The position numbers and the translations under genes are program-made. From NCBI GenBank assembly GCA_018365265.1, contig JAGZKI010000003.1:1-60132 (forward strand): 60,132 nucleotides of DNA, given 5' to 3'. Every line of letters starts with the position of its first letter. Within the stretch, counting starts at the first letter, position 1. Shown here in pieces: positions 27,059 to 34,966 of this stretch. Origin of the DNA: Streptococcus parasanguinis (GTDB lineage Bacteria; Bacillota; Bacilli; Lactobacillales; Streptococcaceae). The notes below the pieces were generated by a model. The model ran no database searches and was not told where the DNA came from. It saw only the letters and a list, made by a program, of their open reading frames with translations.

Positions 27059-27980
27059 CACTTTTCTCTTTCACAACATAAACTGGCCGTTTCTTAGTTT
27101 CCATGAAAATCTTACCAACATATTTCCCTAAAATTCCAATGGTTAGTAATTGGAATCCTCCTAGGAAAAGAATCACTGTCATGAGGGATGGCCATCCAGA
27201 AGTGGGATCTCCAAACACTAGGGTACGGATTACAATCAAGATCATCATGACGAAGGCCAAGATCCAAGATAATAGTCCACCAATAAAGGCAATATTTAGT
27301 GGGGCATCTGAGAAATTGACAATCCCTTCGATCGAGTATTTGAAGAGAGACCAAAAATTCCAAGACGTCTCTCCTGCCACGCGCTCAACATTTTTATATT
27401 CCAAGTATTCGGTTTCAAATCCTACCCAAGCAAAAATCCCTTTTGAAAAACGATTGTACTCCGATAGTTCAAGTATCGCATCAACCATAGGACGACGCAT
27501 CAAACGAAAATCACGCGCTCCGTCAACCATTTCCACTTGGCTGATATGATTAATCAATTTATAAAACATTCGTGCAAAGAAAGAACGAATTAGTGGTTCC
27601 CCATCACGAGTTACGCGTCGGGTTCCGACACAATCTAGATTTGGCTGCTGATCTAACTTCTCCTTCATTTCGATTAATAGTTCAGGAGGATCTTGCAGAT
27701 CCACATCCATAACGGTAACATAATCTCCTGAAGCACGCTCAAGTCCAGCATAGAGTGCTGCTTCTTTTCCGAAATTTCGAGAAAAAGAAAGGTAATGCGC
27801 ATTTGAATCCGTAACATGTAGCTTTCGAAGAACGGATAGCGTACCATCTGAGGAGCCATCATTTATAAAAATATATTCAAACTTTTCTCCCATCTCCATC
27901 CTAACTCGTTCCATCTCTCTATAAAATAATGGAATCGATTCTTCTTCGTTAAAACATGGGACTACAACTGATATGGTCAT
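27051..27980 (-). CDS. GtrB-like polyprenyl-phosphate glycosyltransferase
   Basis: A 309-residue GT2 enzyme with two C-terminal membrane segments (near 227-255 and 265-295). ISVVVPCFNEEESIPLFYRE is at 3-22, INDGSSDGT at 39-47 and MDVDLQDPPE at 91-100, the signature of bactoprenol glucosyltransferases such as GtrB. It probably loads a sugar on undecaprenyl phosphate for the next gene's product. AAGGAG precedes the ATG. It is the first gene of the minus-strand polysaccharide locus. Confidence 0.85.
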   Translation of the reverse strand: MTISVVVPCFNEEESIPLFYREMERVRMEMGEKFEYIFINDGSSDGTLSVLRKLHVTDSNAHYLSFSRNFGKEAALYAGLERASGDYVTVMDVDLQDPPELLIEMKEKLDQQPNLDCVGTRRVTRDGEPLIRSFFARMFYKLINHISQVEMVDGARDFRLMRRPMVDAILELSEYNRFSKGIFAWVGFETEYLEYKNVERVAGETSWNFWSLFKYSIEGIVNFSDAPLNIAFIGGLLSWILAFVMMILIVIRTLVFGDPTSGWPSLMTVILFLGGFQLLTIGILGKYVGKIFMETKKRPVYVVKEKSDD

Positions 27981-28010
27981 TCAACCCTCTCCTTGATTTC
28001 TTCACCTTCT

Positions 28011-28019
28011 ATTGTAACA
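28011..28019 (-). promoter_or_regulatory. Promoter of the GtrB-like gene
   Basis: Extended -10 TGTTACAAT on the minus strand about 30 nt before the start codon; weak -35. It opens the polysaccharide locus. Confidence 0.5.
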
Positions 28020-28065
28020 AAAAACTCTCATAAACCCTAGTATTTTTCACCCCTCCCCCTTTTCA

Positions 28066-28074
28066 TGGTATAAT
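28066..28074 (+). promoter_or_regulatory. Promoter of the oxidoreductase-helicase pair
   Basis: Extended -10 TGGTATAAT (28066-28074), about 30 nt before the start codon at 28104; no clear -35. Confidence 0.55.
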
Positions 28075-28103
28075 AGAGTGAATCGATGACGGAAGGACAC
28101 CTT

Positions 28104-29084
28104 ATGTTAAAGCTGGGAATTATTGGTACGAGTTGGATTTCACATGAATTTATTACAGTTGCTCATCAGACAGGCCACTATCACTTGCAGGCTGTGTATT
28201 CAAGAAAGATGAAGACGGCTCAAGAGTTTTGTGAGCCTTATGGAGCGATCGCTTGCTACACGGATTTCATCGACTTCTTAGACAGTGAGCTAGATGTGAT
28301 TTACATTGCTAGCCCCAATTCTCTTCATTTCGCTCAGGCCAAGCTTGCTATTTTAGCAAAGAAGCATGTCATCATTGAAAAACCGGCTGTGACGAAGCCT
28401 TCTGAATGGAAGGAACTGGTGAAGCTTGCTAAGGAGCACCAGGTCTATCTCTTTGAAGCTGCTAGAAATTACCAAGAAACAGCCTTTCAAGTGGTTAAAG
28501 ACTTCCTCTCTAATCAGGAAATACTAGGCGCCAACTTTACCTTTGCCAAATATTCTTCCAAGTTGCCTGCTCTTCTAGCAGGTGAGATACCCAATATTTT
28601 CTCAGATGTATATGCAGGTGGGGCCTTGATGGATCTAGGTGTCTACTGCCTCTACCTGGCCATTGGCTTTTTTGGAGCTCCAATCTCCAGTCACTACACC
28701 GCTCAGCAATTACCCAATTCAGTTGATCTCTATGGTCAAGGTGTCTTGATTTATCCAGATTTTCAGGTTGCTATTCAGGCAGGGAAAAATATCACCAGCC
28801 ATCTACCTGCTGAAATCTACACCAAGACTGGAACACTAACTCTCAATGCTGTGGCAGCCATTAACCAAGCCCGCTTCGTCAGCTATTCCGGAGAGATCAT
28901 CGACCTTCCGATCCAGGCCTGCTCACACCAAATGCAAGAAGAGGCGGAAGCCTTTGCCTTTGCTATCGCTCATCAAAAGCCAGCTGCTTATCTTGAGTGG
29001 TTACAAACAGCTGAGCAGGTCCATGAAACCCTCTACCAGATGCGTCAAAGCGCTGGAATACAATTTAAGGATGAAAAAGAATGA
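28104..29084 (+). CDS. Gfo/Idh/MocA-family oxidoreductase
   Basis: A 326-residue NAD(P)-dependent dehydrogenase-like protein. The Rossmann start LKLGIIGTSWISHEFITVA and IYIASPNSLHFAQAKLAILAKKHVIIEKP (split by family-typical N-S-x-H and E-K-P motifs) are clear. The start is ATG 28104, with GGAAGGA 6 nt upstream; the ATG at 28086 lacks a site. The substrate is unknown. It overlaps the helicase gene by the 4 nt ATGA. Confidence 0.88.
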   Translation: MLKLGIIGTSWISHEFITVAHQTGHYHLQAVYSRKMKTAQEFCEPYGAIACYTDFIDFLDSELDVIYIASPNSLHFAQAKLAILAKKHVIIEKPAVTKPSEWKELVKLAKEHQVYLFEAARNYQETAFQVVKDFLSNQEILGANFTFAKYSSKLPALLAGEIPNIFSDVYAGGALMDLGVYCLYLAIGFFGAPISSHYTAQQLPNSVDLYGQGVLIYPDFQVAIQAGKNITSHLPAEIYTKTGTLTLNAVAAINQARFVSYSGEIIDLPIQACSHQMQEEAEAFAFAIAHQKPAAYLEWLQTAEQVHETLYQMRQSAGIQFKDEKE

Positions 29085-30166
29085 AAGAACAATTTCCACA
29101 AAGCTGGAAAGACCAGTTAGAAACACTCGGATTTGAAACATTCACTGAAATTCAGGAACAGATCTTCTCCCCTATCTATGAAGGAGAAAATGTCCTCGGG
29201 ATCAGTCCTACCGGTACTGGTAAGACACTCGCCTACCTCTTTCCGAGCTTGCTCAAACTCAAACCGAAGAAGGCCCAACAACTCTTGATTTTGGCTCCTA
29301 ACACAGAGTTAGCAGGACAAATTTTTGATGTCACCAAACAATGGGCAGAGCCTCTCGGTCTCCAGACACAACTCTTCCTTTCAGGATCTAGTCAAAAACG
29401 GCAAATCGAACGACTCAAAAAAGGACCCGAAATCCTGGTTGGGACGCCTGGGCGGATCTTTGAACTGATCAAGCTGAAAAAGATCAAAATGATGAATGTG
29501 GAAACCATCATTTTAGATGAATTCGACCAATTACTGAGCGATTCTCAGTACCACTTCGTCGACAAGATCAGCCACTATGCTCCCCGTGACCACCAATATA
29601 TCTATATGAGCGCCACAGCCAAGGTCGATCCAGACCAGCTAGAAGAAAATACTCTTCGCATTTCGGTTGATGGAGTTTCTTTGGACAATATCCAACATTT
29701 TTATATGCAAGTGGATAAGCGGGACAAGGTCGAATTGCTCCGCAAACTCGCCTACGTCGAAGATTTTCGTGGTCTGGCTTTTTTCAACAGCCTGTCTGAT
29801 CTAGGTAGTGCTGAAGAAAAACTACAATACCGGGGTGTTGAGGCCGTTTCGCTCGCCAGTGATGTCAATGTCAAATACCGCAAGGTCATTCTGGAACGCT
29901 TCAAAGACCATCAGCTGACCCTCTTGCTGGCCACCGATTTGGTCGCTCGTGGAATCGATATTGAACATCTTGAGTGTGTTATTAACTACGATATTCCTCG
30001 TGATGTGGAGACCTATACCCACCGTGCCGGTCGAACAGGACGAATGGGGCGGGAGGGCTATGTAATCACCTTTATCACCCACCCAGAAGAACTCAAATCC
30101 TTAAAAAAATACGCTTCTGTCCGTGAACTGGTTTTAAAAAATTCCGAACTCTTTTTAAATGAATAA
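29081..30166 (+). CDS. DEAD-box RNA helicase
   Basis: A 361-residue ATP-dependent RNA helicase core without long extensions. Motif I is SPTGTGKT at 42-49, motif II reads LDEFDQLL (DEFD in place of DEAD), motif III SATAK, and ATDLVARGID with HRAGRTGRMG form motifs V and VI. The Q-motif region FTEIQEQIFSP is at 21-31. It probably acts in RNA unwinding or decay. Coupling to a sugar-dehydrogenase-like gene by a 4-nt overlap is odd functionally. Confidence 0.9.
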   Translation: MKEQFPQSWKDQLETLGFETFTEIQEQIFSPIYEGENVLGISPTGTGKTLAYLFPSLLKLKPKKAQQLLILAPNTELAGQIFDVTKQWAEPLGLQTQLFLSGSSQKRQIERLKKGPEILVGTPGRIFELIKLKKIKMMNVETIILDEFDQLLSDSQYHFVDKISHYAPRDHQYIYMSATAKVDPDQLEENTLRISVDGVSLDNIQHFYMQVDKRDKVELLRKLAYVEDFRGLAFFNSLSDLGSAEEKLQYRGVEAVSLASDVNVKYRKVILERFKDHQLTLLLATDLVARGIDIEHLECVINYDIPRDVETYTHRAGRTGRMGREGYVITFITHPEELKSLKKYASVRELVLKNSELFLNE

Positions 30167-30167
30167 G

Positions 30168-30205
30168 AAAATCCTCTGCTAGTGAATGAACTGCAGAGGA
30201 TTTTT
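30168..30205. terminator. Bidirectional terminator between helicase and pgdA genes
   Basis: AAAATCCTCTGC and GCAGAGGATTTTT form a 12-bp stem with T-runs on both strands. It serves the convergent helicase and pgdA genes. Confidence 0.85.
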
Positions 30206-30208
30206 ACG

Positions 30209-31591
30209 TTAATTTCCATTGTAATAAATGCGATGACTTTCAAGTTGGTAATCCAACAATTCATCCACCGTTACAAAGGTATAGCCTTGTGATTTGAGGT
30301 AGTCAAGGACGGTCGGTAGAGCGTCAATCGTGGTTTGATGGATATCATGCATGAGGATAATCGAACCCGGTTTGACTTCTTTTTTCACTTCATTGAGAAT
30401 AGCCGTCGTATTATGTGTCTTCCAATCTAGGCTATCTACATCCCACATGATGAAGGATTGGTCGACACCGTATTGGATGGCGTTATTGATAGCTCCATAC
30501 GGAGGACGGGTAATCTTGGTCTGCACACCTGTCGCTTTTTGAATAGCTTCTTGGGTATCCAAGATCTCTTTTTTAGCATTATCCAAGCTCAATTTTGGTA
30601 ATTGAGGGTGATCCCAGGTATGGTTCCCGATTTGATGACCTTCTTTGCGGACTTGCTTAGCAATATCCGGATTCGCACTGACATTTTTTCCGACCATAAA
30701 GAAGGTAGCTTTGGCATTGTATTTCTTTAAGATGGCAAGTGCCTGAGGGGTCGTCTTTGGATCTGGTCCATCATCAAAGGTCAAGGCAATCATCTTACGA
30801 TGGCGTTCTTCAATATAGGATTGGTAAGAAGCTAGATCATCAGGAAGCAAGCGCTCTGTATCAATCACGTCATAGAATTTTGACAAGGGAACAGTGAAGG
30901 TATCATCTCCCTTAACCTTGCTTGGAAATGGAATGGTGAAATTCCCTTTTTCATATTGGAATTCCCATTGGCTCAAGTCCAACTCTGAGAAGTGGGCAAC
31001 CATTTGATCAATGCTTTCCTCATCTAACTGACGAAAATCCAGATTCCCTCGTAGTTCCTCCAAAAAGATCTGCTTGGCTCCATCTGGATCCGCAAAAACC
31101 TGGCTCAGGGTCAGAGGATTGTTCTCATCATCCAAGTAAAAGAGGGGCAACTTCACCGTCTCATCTTTGATGAATTTCCCTTTTTTGTACTGGTATTCAG
31201 CCCGTTTGATTTGGATAGGATGATAACCAACAAAAGGTGCTTCTGCTTCTTCACTATGGTAGAAGGTCAGATGCTTAGGCTCTTTGGTTTTCTCATCGGT
31301 TCCTAGACGCTGAAGGTCTTCTTGGATCTTCTCTTTAATAATCTCAACAGCTTGTCCATCCTTAGTAGGATAATAAGCTGTCACATAAGAAGTTCCTAAA
31401 ATTCCTTCCTGAACCTGGGCATCTTTTCCTTTTTCAGAGCTTTTCTCTAGTTGGGTAACCTTAGCAAACTGATCCTGATAGGCTTTTTGTTCACGAAGCC
31501 TTTGAATCTTTTGATACCCGATATACAAAAGACTCAGAAAAAGGAGATTTATAATGATTAATAAAATAGTTTTCGTATGTTTGAATCTCAT
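30209..31591 (-). CDS. pgdA: Peptidoglycan N-acetylglucosamine deacetylase
   Basis: Removes acetyl groups from peptidoglycan GlcNAc, which gives lysozyme resistance in pneumococci. The 460-residue protein has a membrane anchor near residues 9-28, a long extracellular N-terminal domain and a NodB domain from about residue 265. Catalytic motifs are TFDDGPD, NHTWDHP, RPPYG, WDVDSLDW and LMHDIH. Length matches PgdA. The ATG has no Shine-Dalgarno sequence and a TATAAT box lies 6 nt upstream, so its mRNA may be leaderless. Confidence 0.92.
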   Translation of the reverse strand: MRFKHTKTILLIIINLLFLSLLYIGYQKIQRLREQKAYQDQFAKVTQLEKSSEKGKDAQVQEGILGTSYVTAYYPTKDGQAVEIIKEKIQEDLQRLGTDEKTKEPKHLTFYHSEEAEAPFVGYHPIQIKRAEYQYKKGKFIKDETVKLPLFYLDDENNPLTLSQVFADPDGAKQIFLEELRGNLDFRQLDEESIDQMVAHFSELDLSQWEFQYEKGNFTIPFPSKVKGDDTFTVPLSKFYDVIDTERLLPDDLASYQSYIEERHRKMIALTFDDGPDPKTTPQALAILKKYNAKATFFMVGKNVSANPDIAKQVRKEGHQIGNHTWDHPQLPKLSLDNAKKEILDTQEAIQKATGVQTKITRPPYGAINNAIQYGVDQSFIMWDVDSLDWKTHNTTAILNEVKKEVKPGSIILMHDIHQTTIDALPTVLDYLKSQGYTFVTVDELLDYQLESHRIYYNGN

Positions 31592-31597
31592 TACTTT

Positions 31598-31606
31598 ATT
31601 ATAGCA
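31598..31606 (-). promoter_or_regulatory. pgdA promoter close to the start codon
   Basis: Extended -10 TGCTATAAT on the minus strand, with only 6 nt (AAAGTA) between TATAAT and the pgdA ATG. Transcription should start at or near the ATG. Confidence 0.55.
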
Positions 31607-31649
31607 AATTTCTCTCGAAAAAGCATTCCTTTTTTGTAAATGGTTTCAT

Positions 31650-31687
31650 AAAAAAGAGGCCGACTGTCGTCGCCGACAACGGCCCTA
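31650..31687 (-). terminator. Terminator of the ciaR-ciaH-glyoxalase unit
   Basis: A nested hairpin on the minus strand (GGCCG...CGGCC outside, GTCG/CGAC inside) followed by TTTTTT, located between the glyoxalase stop and pgdA. Confidence 0.8.
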
Positions 31688-31701
31688 AGTTTTAATCACT
31701 C

Positions 31702-32082
31702 TTATTTTTCGCGAATGACTTCTACTTTATAACCATCCGGATCTACAACAAAATAGTAATTCGGCTGTGTTCCTGGAAGACCTTTTGGTTCCGTCACTTC
31801 ATAGCCTTTAGCCTTGTGTTCGGCATTCAAACCTTCTAGATCAGGAGTACTCAATGCGACGTGAGCATAGCCGTCTCCGATCACATATGGACCATGATCA
31901 TAATTGTAAGTCAATTCCAACTCATAGTCATCTCCAGGCAAGGCCAAATAGACAATGGCGAATTGGTAGTCTAGGAAATCCTTCCGACGTTTTTCTTCAA
32001 AACCAAAAGCATCTTGGTAAAAAGCGATTGATTTTTCTAAGTTTTCCACACGAAGGCAAGTGTGCAACATTTTTGAACTCAT
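31702..32082 (-). CDS. gloA: Lactoylglutathione lyase-like glyoxalase (VOC family)
   Basis: A 126-residue vicinal-oxygen-chelate metalloenzyme, expected to isomerise the hemithioacetal of methylglyoxal. Metal ligands are likely His7 (MLHTCLRV), a Glu in YELELTYNYD, the His of GYAHVALS and the Glu of GYKVEVIREK, as in GloA. GAGGAA lies 6 nt before the ATG. It follows ciaH by 32 nt in the same direction and precedes a strong terminator. Streptococci lack or import glutathione variably, so the in vivo thiol is open. Confidence 0.88.
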   Translation of the reverse strand: MSSKMLHTCLRVENLEKSIAFYQDAFGFEEKRRKDFLDYQFAIVYLALPGDDYELELTYNYDHGPYVIGDGYAHVALSTPDLEGLNAEHKAKGYEVTEPKGLPGTQPNYYFVVDPDGYKVEVIREK

Positions 32083-32114
32083 AGGTATTCCTCTTTTCTA
32101 TTTTTAAAAAATTA

Positions 32115-33467
32115 TCAACGATTTTTTTTACGACTTTCCGTCTTAATGGATAATTTCACTTCAAAGATGGTCCCTTTTGGTTTATTATCTTTGACTTGAA
32201 TGGTCCCTTTGAAGGCTTCTACAATCTGCTTAGCGAGGGATAACCCCAAACCAAATCCACCTTTTTGACGGGTTCTGGCCTTGTCGACCCGGTAAAAACG
32301 ATCAAAGATCCGTTTCTTATCCTCATCTCGAATCCCTGGACCATTATCCAGCACCCTCAAAAGTAGATTTTTGTCCTTCAATTGAACTTCAAACTGGATC
32401 TCGCCATCTTCATCGGTATATTTCAAGGCATTATCATAGAGAATGGTCATCAATTGCTTGAGAAGCGTTCTATCAGAACAAATGACTTTGTCCACCTGAT
32501 TGTCTCCTCGGAAGAGTTTGCCATTTTCTTCTGCAATGATCTCAAAATTCGAGAAGGTCTGATCGAAAAAGCTTGGTTCGATCTCTTCCATCTCCGGCTT
32601 CAAGCCATCATCTCTTCGGGCGATATTGAGAAGGTTGGTGGTCAAGAGCTTCATATTTCGCACTTCATCCAAGCTAGATGCAATGCTCTCGCTTGACTCC
32701 ATAATGGTCGCTTCGGGCTTTCTAAAAAGCGTTTCGAGGCGATTTTGAAGGACTGCTAGAGGCGTCCGTAATTCATGTGAAGCATTTTCCACGAATGCCT
32801 TTTGCTTTTGCATACTCTCAAGAAGAGGCTTAACACTGAGACGTGCTAGGAAGAGACTAGCGAATAAGGAGATTCCCCAGAAGCAAATCATGACGAGTGC
32901 GATCTGGCTCTCGTGCTCCTCACTGGTCTGTTCTAGCTGACTGATATTGGTCATGACAACCGCATACTTGACGTCGCTATCTCCGTCATCAGACAAGCCC
33001 AAATCCGTCATGTAAGCCCGGTAACTTTCTTTTTTCCCGTAACTATTTGTGATTTGGAGTTGGGAAACCTTGTTAAGCAATTTACGACCAAAAGTTACAG
33101 TTTTGAAGTTTAAAAACCCATTTCCCGTTGTTAAGTTTTGATATTTTTTGTTCAGTAGAACAACAGTGGTATTGGAAGTAACGTCTCCTTTTGGTTCCGA
33201 TTTATCAGGATTAGGCATCATCATCTCATGCTCATCACCCTCTTTGGAATTAGACTGTTTCTGATCCCGGTTGGCAATAGCTATAATGGAATAAGGATCC
33301 TGACTAAGAGTCTTAAGGTTCTCATCGACCGTTGTATAGAGACTCGAGCGCATGACCTGAATAATAATTAAGGTCATGGCTGAGAATATCAAGGTGAAGA
33401 GACCAAAATATCGGATGAAGTAAGAAAAGTCATCTTCTCCGACTGTTTTCTTAATCCTTGTTAGCAT
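32115..33467 (-). CDS. ciaH: Sensor histidine kinase CiaH
   Basis: Membrane kinase of the CiaRH system, which in pneumococci affects competence, cell-wall stress tolerance and virulence. The 450-residue protein has membrane segments near 18-40 and 188-208 flanking an external domain, phosphoacceptor His231 in NASHELRTPL, and N, G1 and G2 boxes (NALKYTDEDG, DNGPGIRDED, GFGLGLSLAKQ). It overlaps ciaR by 17 nt. Length and gene order match CiaH. Confidence 0.9.
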   Translation of the reverse strand: MLTRIKKTVGEDDFSYFIRYFGLFTLIFSAMTLIIIQVMRSSLYTTVDENLKTLSQDPYSIIAIANRDQKQSNSKEGDEHEMMMPNPDKSEPKGDVTSNTTVVLLNKKYQNLTTGNGFLNFKTVTFGRKLLNKVSQLQITNSYGKKESYRAYMTDLGLSDDGDSDVKYAVVMTNISQLEQTSEEHESQIALVMICFWGISLFASLFLARLSVKPLLESMQKQKAFVENASHELRTPLAVLQNRLETLFRKPEATIMESSESIASSLDEVRNMKLLTTNLLNIARRDDGLKPEMEEIEPSFFDQTFSNFEIIAEENGKLFRGDNQVDKVICSDRTLLKQLMTILYDNALKYTDEDGEIQFEVQLKDKNLLLRVLDNGPGIRDEDKKRIFDRFYRVDKARTRQKGGFGLGLSLAKQIVEAFKGTIQVKDNKPKGTIFEVKLSIKTESRKKNR

Positions 33468-34131
33468 CTTTTAAGATATACCCCACACTGCGCAATGTTT
33501 GCAAGCTCTCAACAAAATCAGTACCTTTTAATTTCTTACGGATTTTTGAAACATAGACTTCAACCACTGAGATAGTTGTGTCACTGTCAAAGCCCCAGAG
33601 ACGATCGAAGATCTGTGTTTTTGGAAGGATGACATTTTGGTTTTGAAGGAAGTAGACCAAGAGATCAAATTCCTTCCCAAGAAGTTCTACTTCCTTATCG
33701 TCCACGTAAGTCGAATTGGTAGATAAGTTGACCTTCAAATTGCCATAATTAAGGGTGTTTTCATTCACTTTTCCTGAGCGCTTCAAGAGAGCTTGAATCC
33801 GCATCTTAAGCTCTTCTAGGTAGAAAGGCTTGGTGAGGTAATCGTCTGCCCCCAGCTCAAATCCGTGTCCTTTGTCATCCAGACTTTCTTTAGCTGTCAT
33901 GATCAAAACAGGGGTTGTCACGCCTTTTTCACGCAATTCTTTCAAGACATGGAAGCCGTCTTTTTCAGGAAGCATGAGGTCCAGCAAAATCAAATCATAG
34001 ATTCCACTTTCTGCTTCATAAAGACCTTCTTCTCCGTCAAAGACCTGCATGACGTCCGCAAAATCATCTAAAAAATCAAATACTGAATTTGACAAACCAA
34101 GGTCATCTTCGACCAATAGAATTTTAATCAT
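33451..34131 (-). CDS. ciaR: Response regulator CiaR
   Basis: An OmpR-family regulator of 226 residues. The receiver has acidic Asp9/Asp10, phosphoacceptor Asp51 in LLDLMLPEKDG and the Lys of TKPF; the C-terminal winged helix ends VEVYVSKIRKKL...LRSVGYILK. The start MIKILLVEDD at 34131 follows GAGG at 8 nt; a longer frame to 34206 is unlikely. A TGTTATAAT promoter is at 34184-34192. CiaR is known to bind TTTAAG-N5-TTTAAG repeats 10 nt before the -10 box; one similar site lies upstream at 34853-34869. Confidence 0.92.
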   Translation of the reverse strand: MIKILLVEDDLGLSNSVFDFLDDFADVMQVFDGEEGLYEAESGIYDLILLDLMLPEKDGFHVLKELREKGVTTPVLIMTAKESLDDKGHGFELGADDYLTKPFYLEELKMRIQALLKRSGKVNENTLNYGNLKVNLSTNSTYVDDKEVELLGKEFDLLVYFLQNQNVILPKTQIFDRLWGFDSDTTISVVEVYVSKIRKKLKGTDFVESLQTLRSVGYILKDANKD

Positions 34132-34183
34132 CGTCGTATCCTCTTCTCTTTCGTGAGTGAGTCTTTCTAATCTATTCTTAACC

Positions 34184-34192
34184 ATTATAACA
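34184..34192 (-). promoter_or_regulatory. ciaR promoter
   Basis: Extended -10 TGTTATAAT on the minus strand about 50 nt before the ciaR ATG. No clear CiaR repeat precedes it. Confidence 0.5.
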
Positions 34193-34266
34193 CGACTTGC
34201 CTTCATTTCCTATAGTTTAGAACCTGGTTTTATGATCAAACTCAGCCTGCCTGAGGAAGGCTAATT

Positions 34267-34761
34267 CTATGAATTTGTCGTGTTTTCTTTGTTACTTTGA
34301 CTATCACTCGTCTTGTTTTTATTTTTTGAATTCTTCTTATTGGACTTTTTAGAGGAACCCTGGTTACCTTCTTGTCCGCTAGATTGGTTCATGCCATTTT
34401 CTGGACCATTCCCTTGTGGGCCACCATTGCCTTCTTGCGGCATCTGACCAGGACCACCGCCTTGAGGTCCGCCATCCTGTGGGCCACCATTTTGCTGGTT
34501 TCCTTGTAAAGCATGGCCATTTTGACTATTTTGTTGCTGATTGGATCCTTGGTTTTGACCCGTTTGGACCGGTTGAGAAAATTGTTGGTTATTGGAAGAT
34601 TGAGAGGCGATGACACCGACACCAAAGCCACTTCCAGCACCGACCAACAATCCACCAACTGCTGCCATGCCAATCCACCACTTAGGACTTCGTTTTAGGA
34701 CAACAATTTTTTCTTTTGATTCTTGCGTTTCGACTACTTGTTTTGTTTCTTTTTGATTCAT
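34267..34761 (-). CDS. Low-complexity single-pass membrane protein, unknown function
   Basis: 164 residues. A charged N-terminus (about 1-26, with KRSPKWW) precedes one membrane segment near 28-53 rich in Gly (GGLLVGAGSGFGVGVIA). The outside part is rich in Q, N, G and P between 55 and 135 (repeats like GGPQDGGPQGGGPG) and ends in a basic K/S/N tail. I recognise no family. AAAGG lies 7 nt before the ATG. It is upstream of ciaRH on the same strand, and its promoter carries a CiaR-like site, so it may be a CiaR target such as a wall-stress protein. Confidence 0.75.
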   Translation of the reverse strand: MNQKETKQVVETQESKEKIVVLKRSPKWWIGMAAVGGLLVGAGSGFGVGVIASQSSNNQQFSQPVQTGQNQGSNQQQNSQNGHALQGNQQNGGPQDGGPQGGGPGQMPQEGNGGPQGNGPENGMNQSSGQEGNQGSSKKSNKKNSKNKNKTSDSQSNKENTTNS

Positions 34762-34836
34762 CTTTTTACCTTTTATCTTTTTTTACAAGTACTTGTCTTT
34801 TAAATTTTAAAGGGAGCTCGATCCTTTAGTAAGGTG

Positions 34837-34869
34837 ATTATACTTCAGGAGTCTTAAGCCTGCCTAAAT
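34837..34869 (-). promoter_or_regulatory. Promoter with a CiaR-like binding site
   Basis: On the minus strand ATTTAG, 5 nt, CTTAAG (34853-34869), then exactly 10 nt and TATAAT (34837-34842). The spacing equals the known CiaR arrangement; the half-sites each differ by one base from NTTAAG / WTTAAG. Confidence 0.5.
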
Positions 34870-34904
34870 TTTTACTTAAAAAATCCTAAAACAAGCGTGG
34901 GCTA

Positions 34905-34933
34905 TTGACAGGATGAACCCCTTATTGTAGAAT
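34905..34933 (+). promoter_or_regulatory. bioY promoter
   Basis: TTGACA (34905-34910), a 17-nt spacer and TAGAAT (34928-34933), followed by a GAGGTT ribosome site before the bioY ATG. Confidence 0.75.
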
Positions 34934-34964
34934 AGTTACCATAAAATAAACAAGAGGTTAACTG
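34932..34964 (+). promoter_or_regulatory. Possible BirA operator before bioY
   Basis: AGTTACC (34934-34940) and GGTTAACT (34956-34963) form an imperfect inverted repeat separated by 15 nt. BirA operators have ACC-N15-GGT-centred half-sites at this spacing (family knowledge). It overlaps the start of transcription and the ribosome site, suited to biotin-dependent repression. Confidence 0.45.
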
Positions 34965-34966
34965 AT

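Noticed and set aside
3321..28000. Whole 25-kb locus as a recently inserted mobile island
   Set aside because: No integrase, transposase, tRNA or flanking direct repeats seen; the rgp core and rmlD are standard for streptococci, so only the inner module looks exchangeable.
34434..34500. Possible CRISPR or tandem repeat in the GGPQ-coding stretch
   Set aside because: Short, irregular codon repeats encoding a Gly/Pro/Gln-rich protein segment; no spacer structure.
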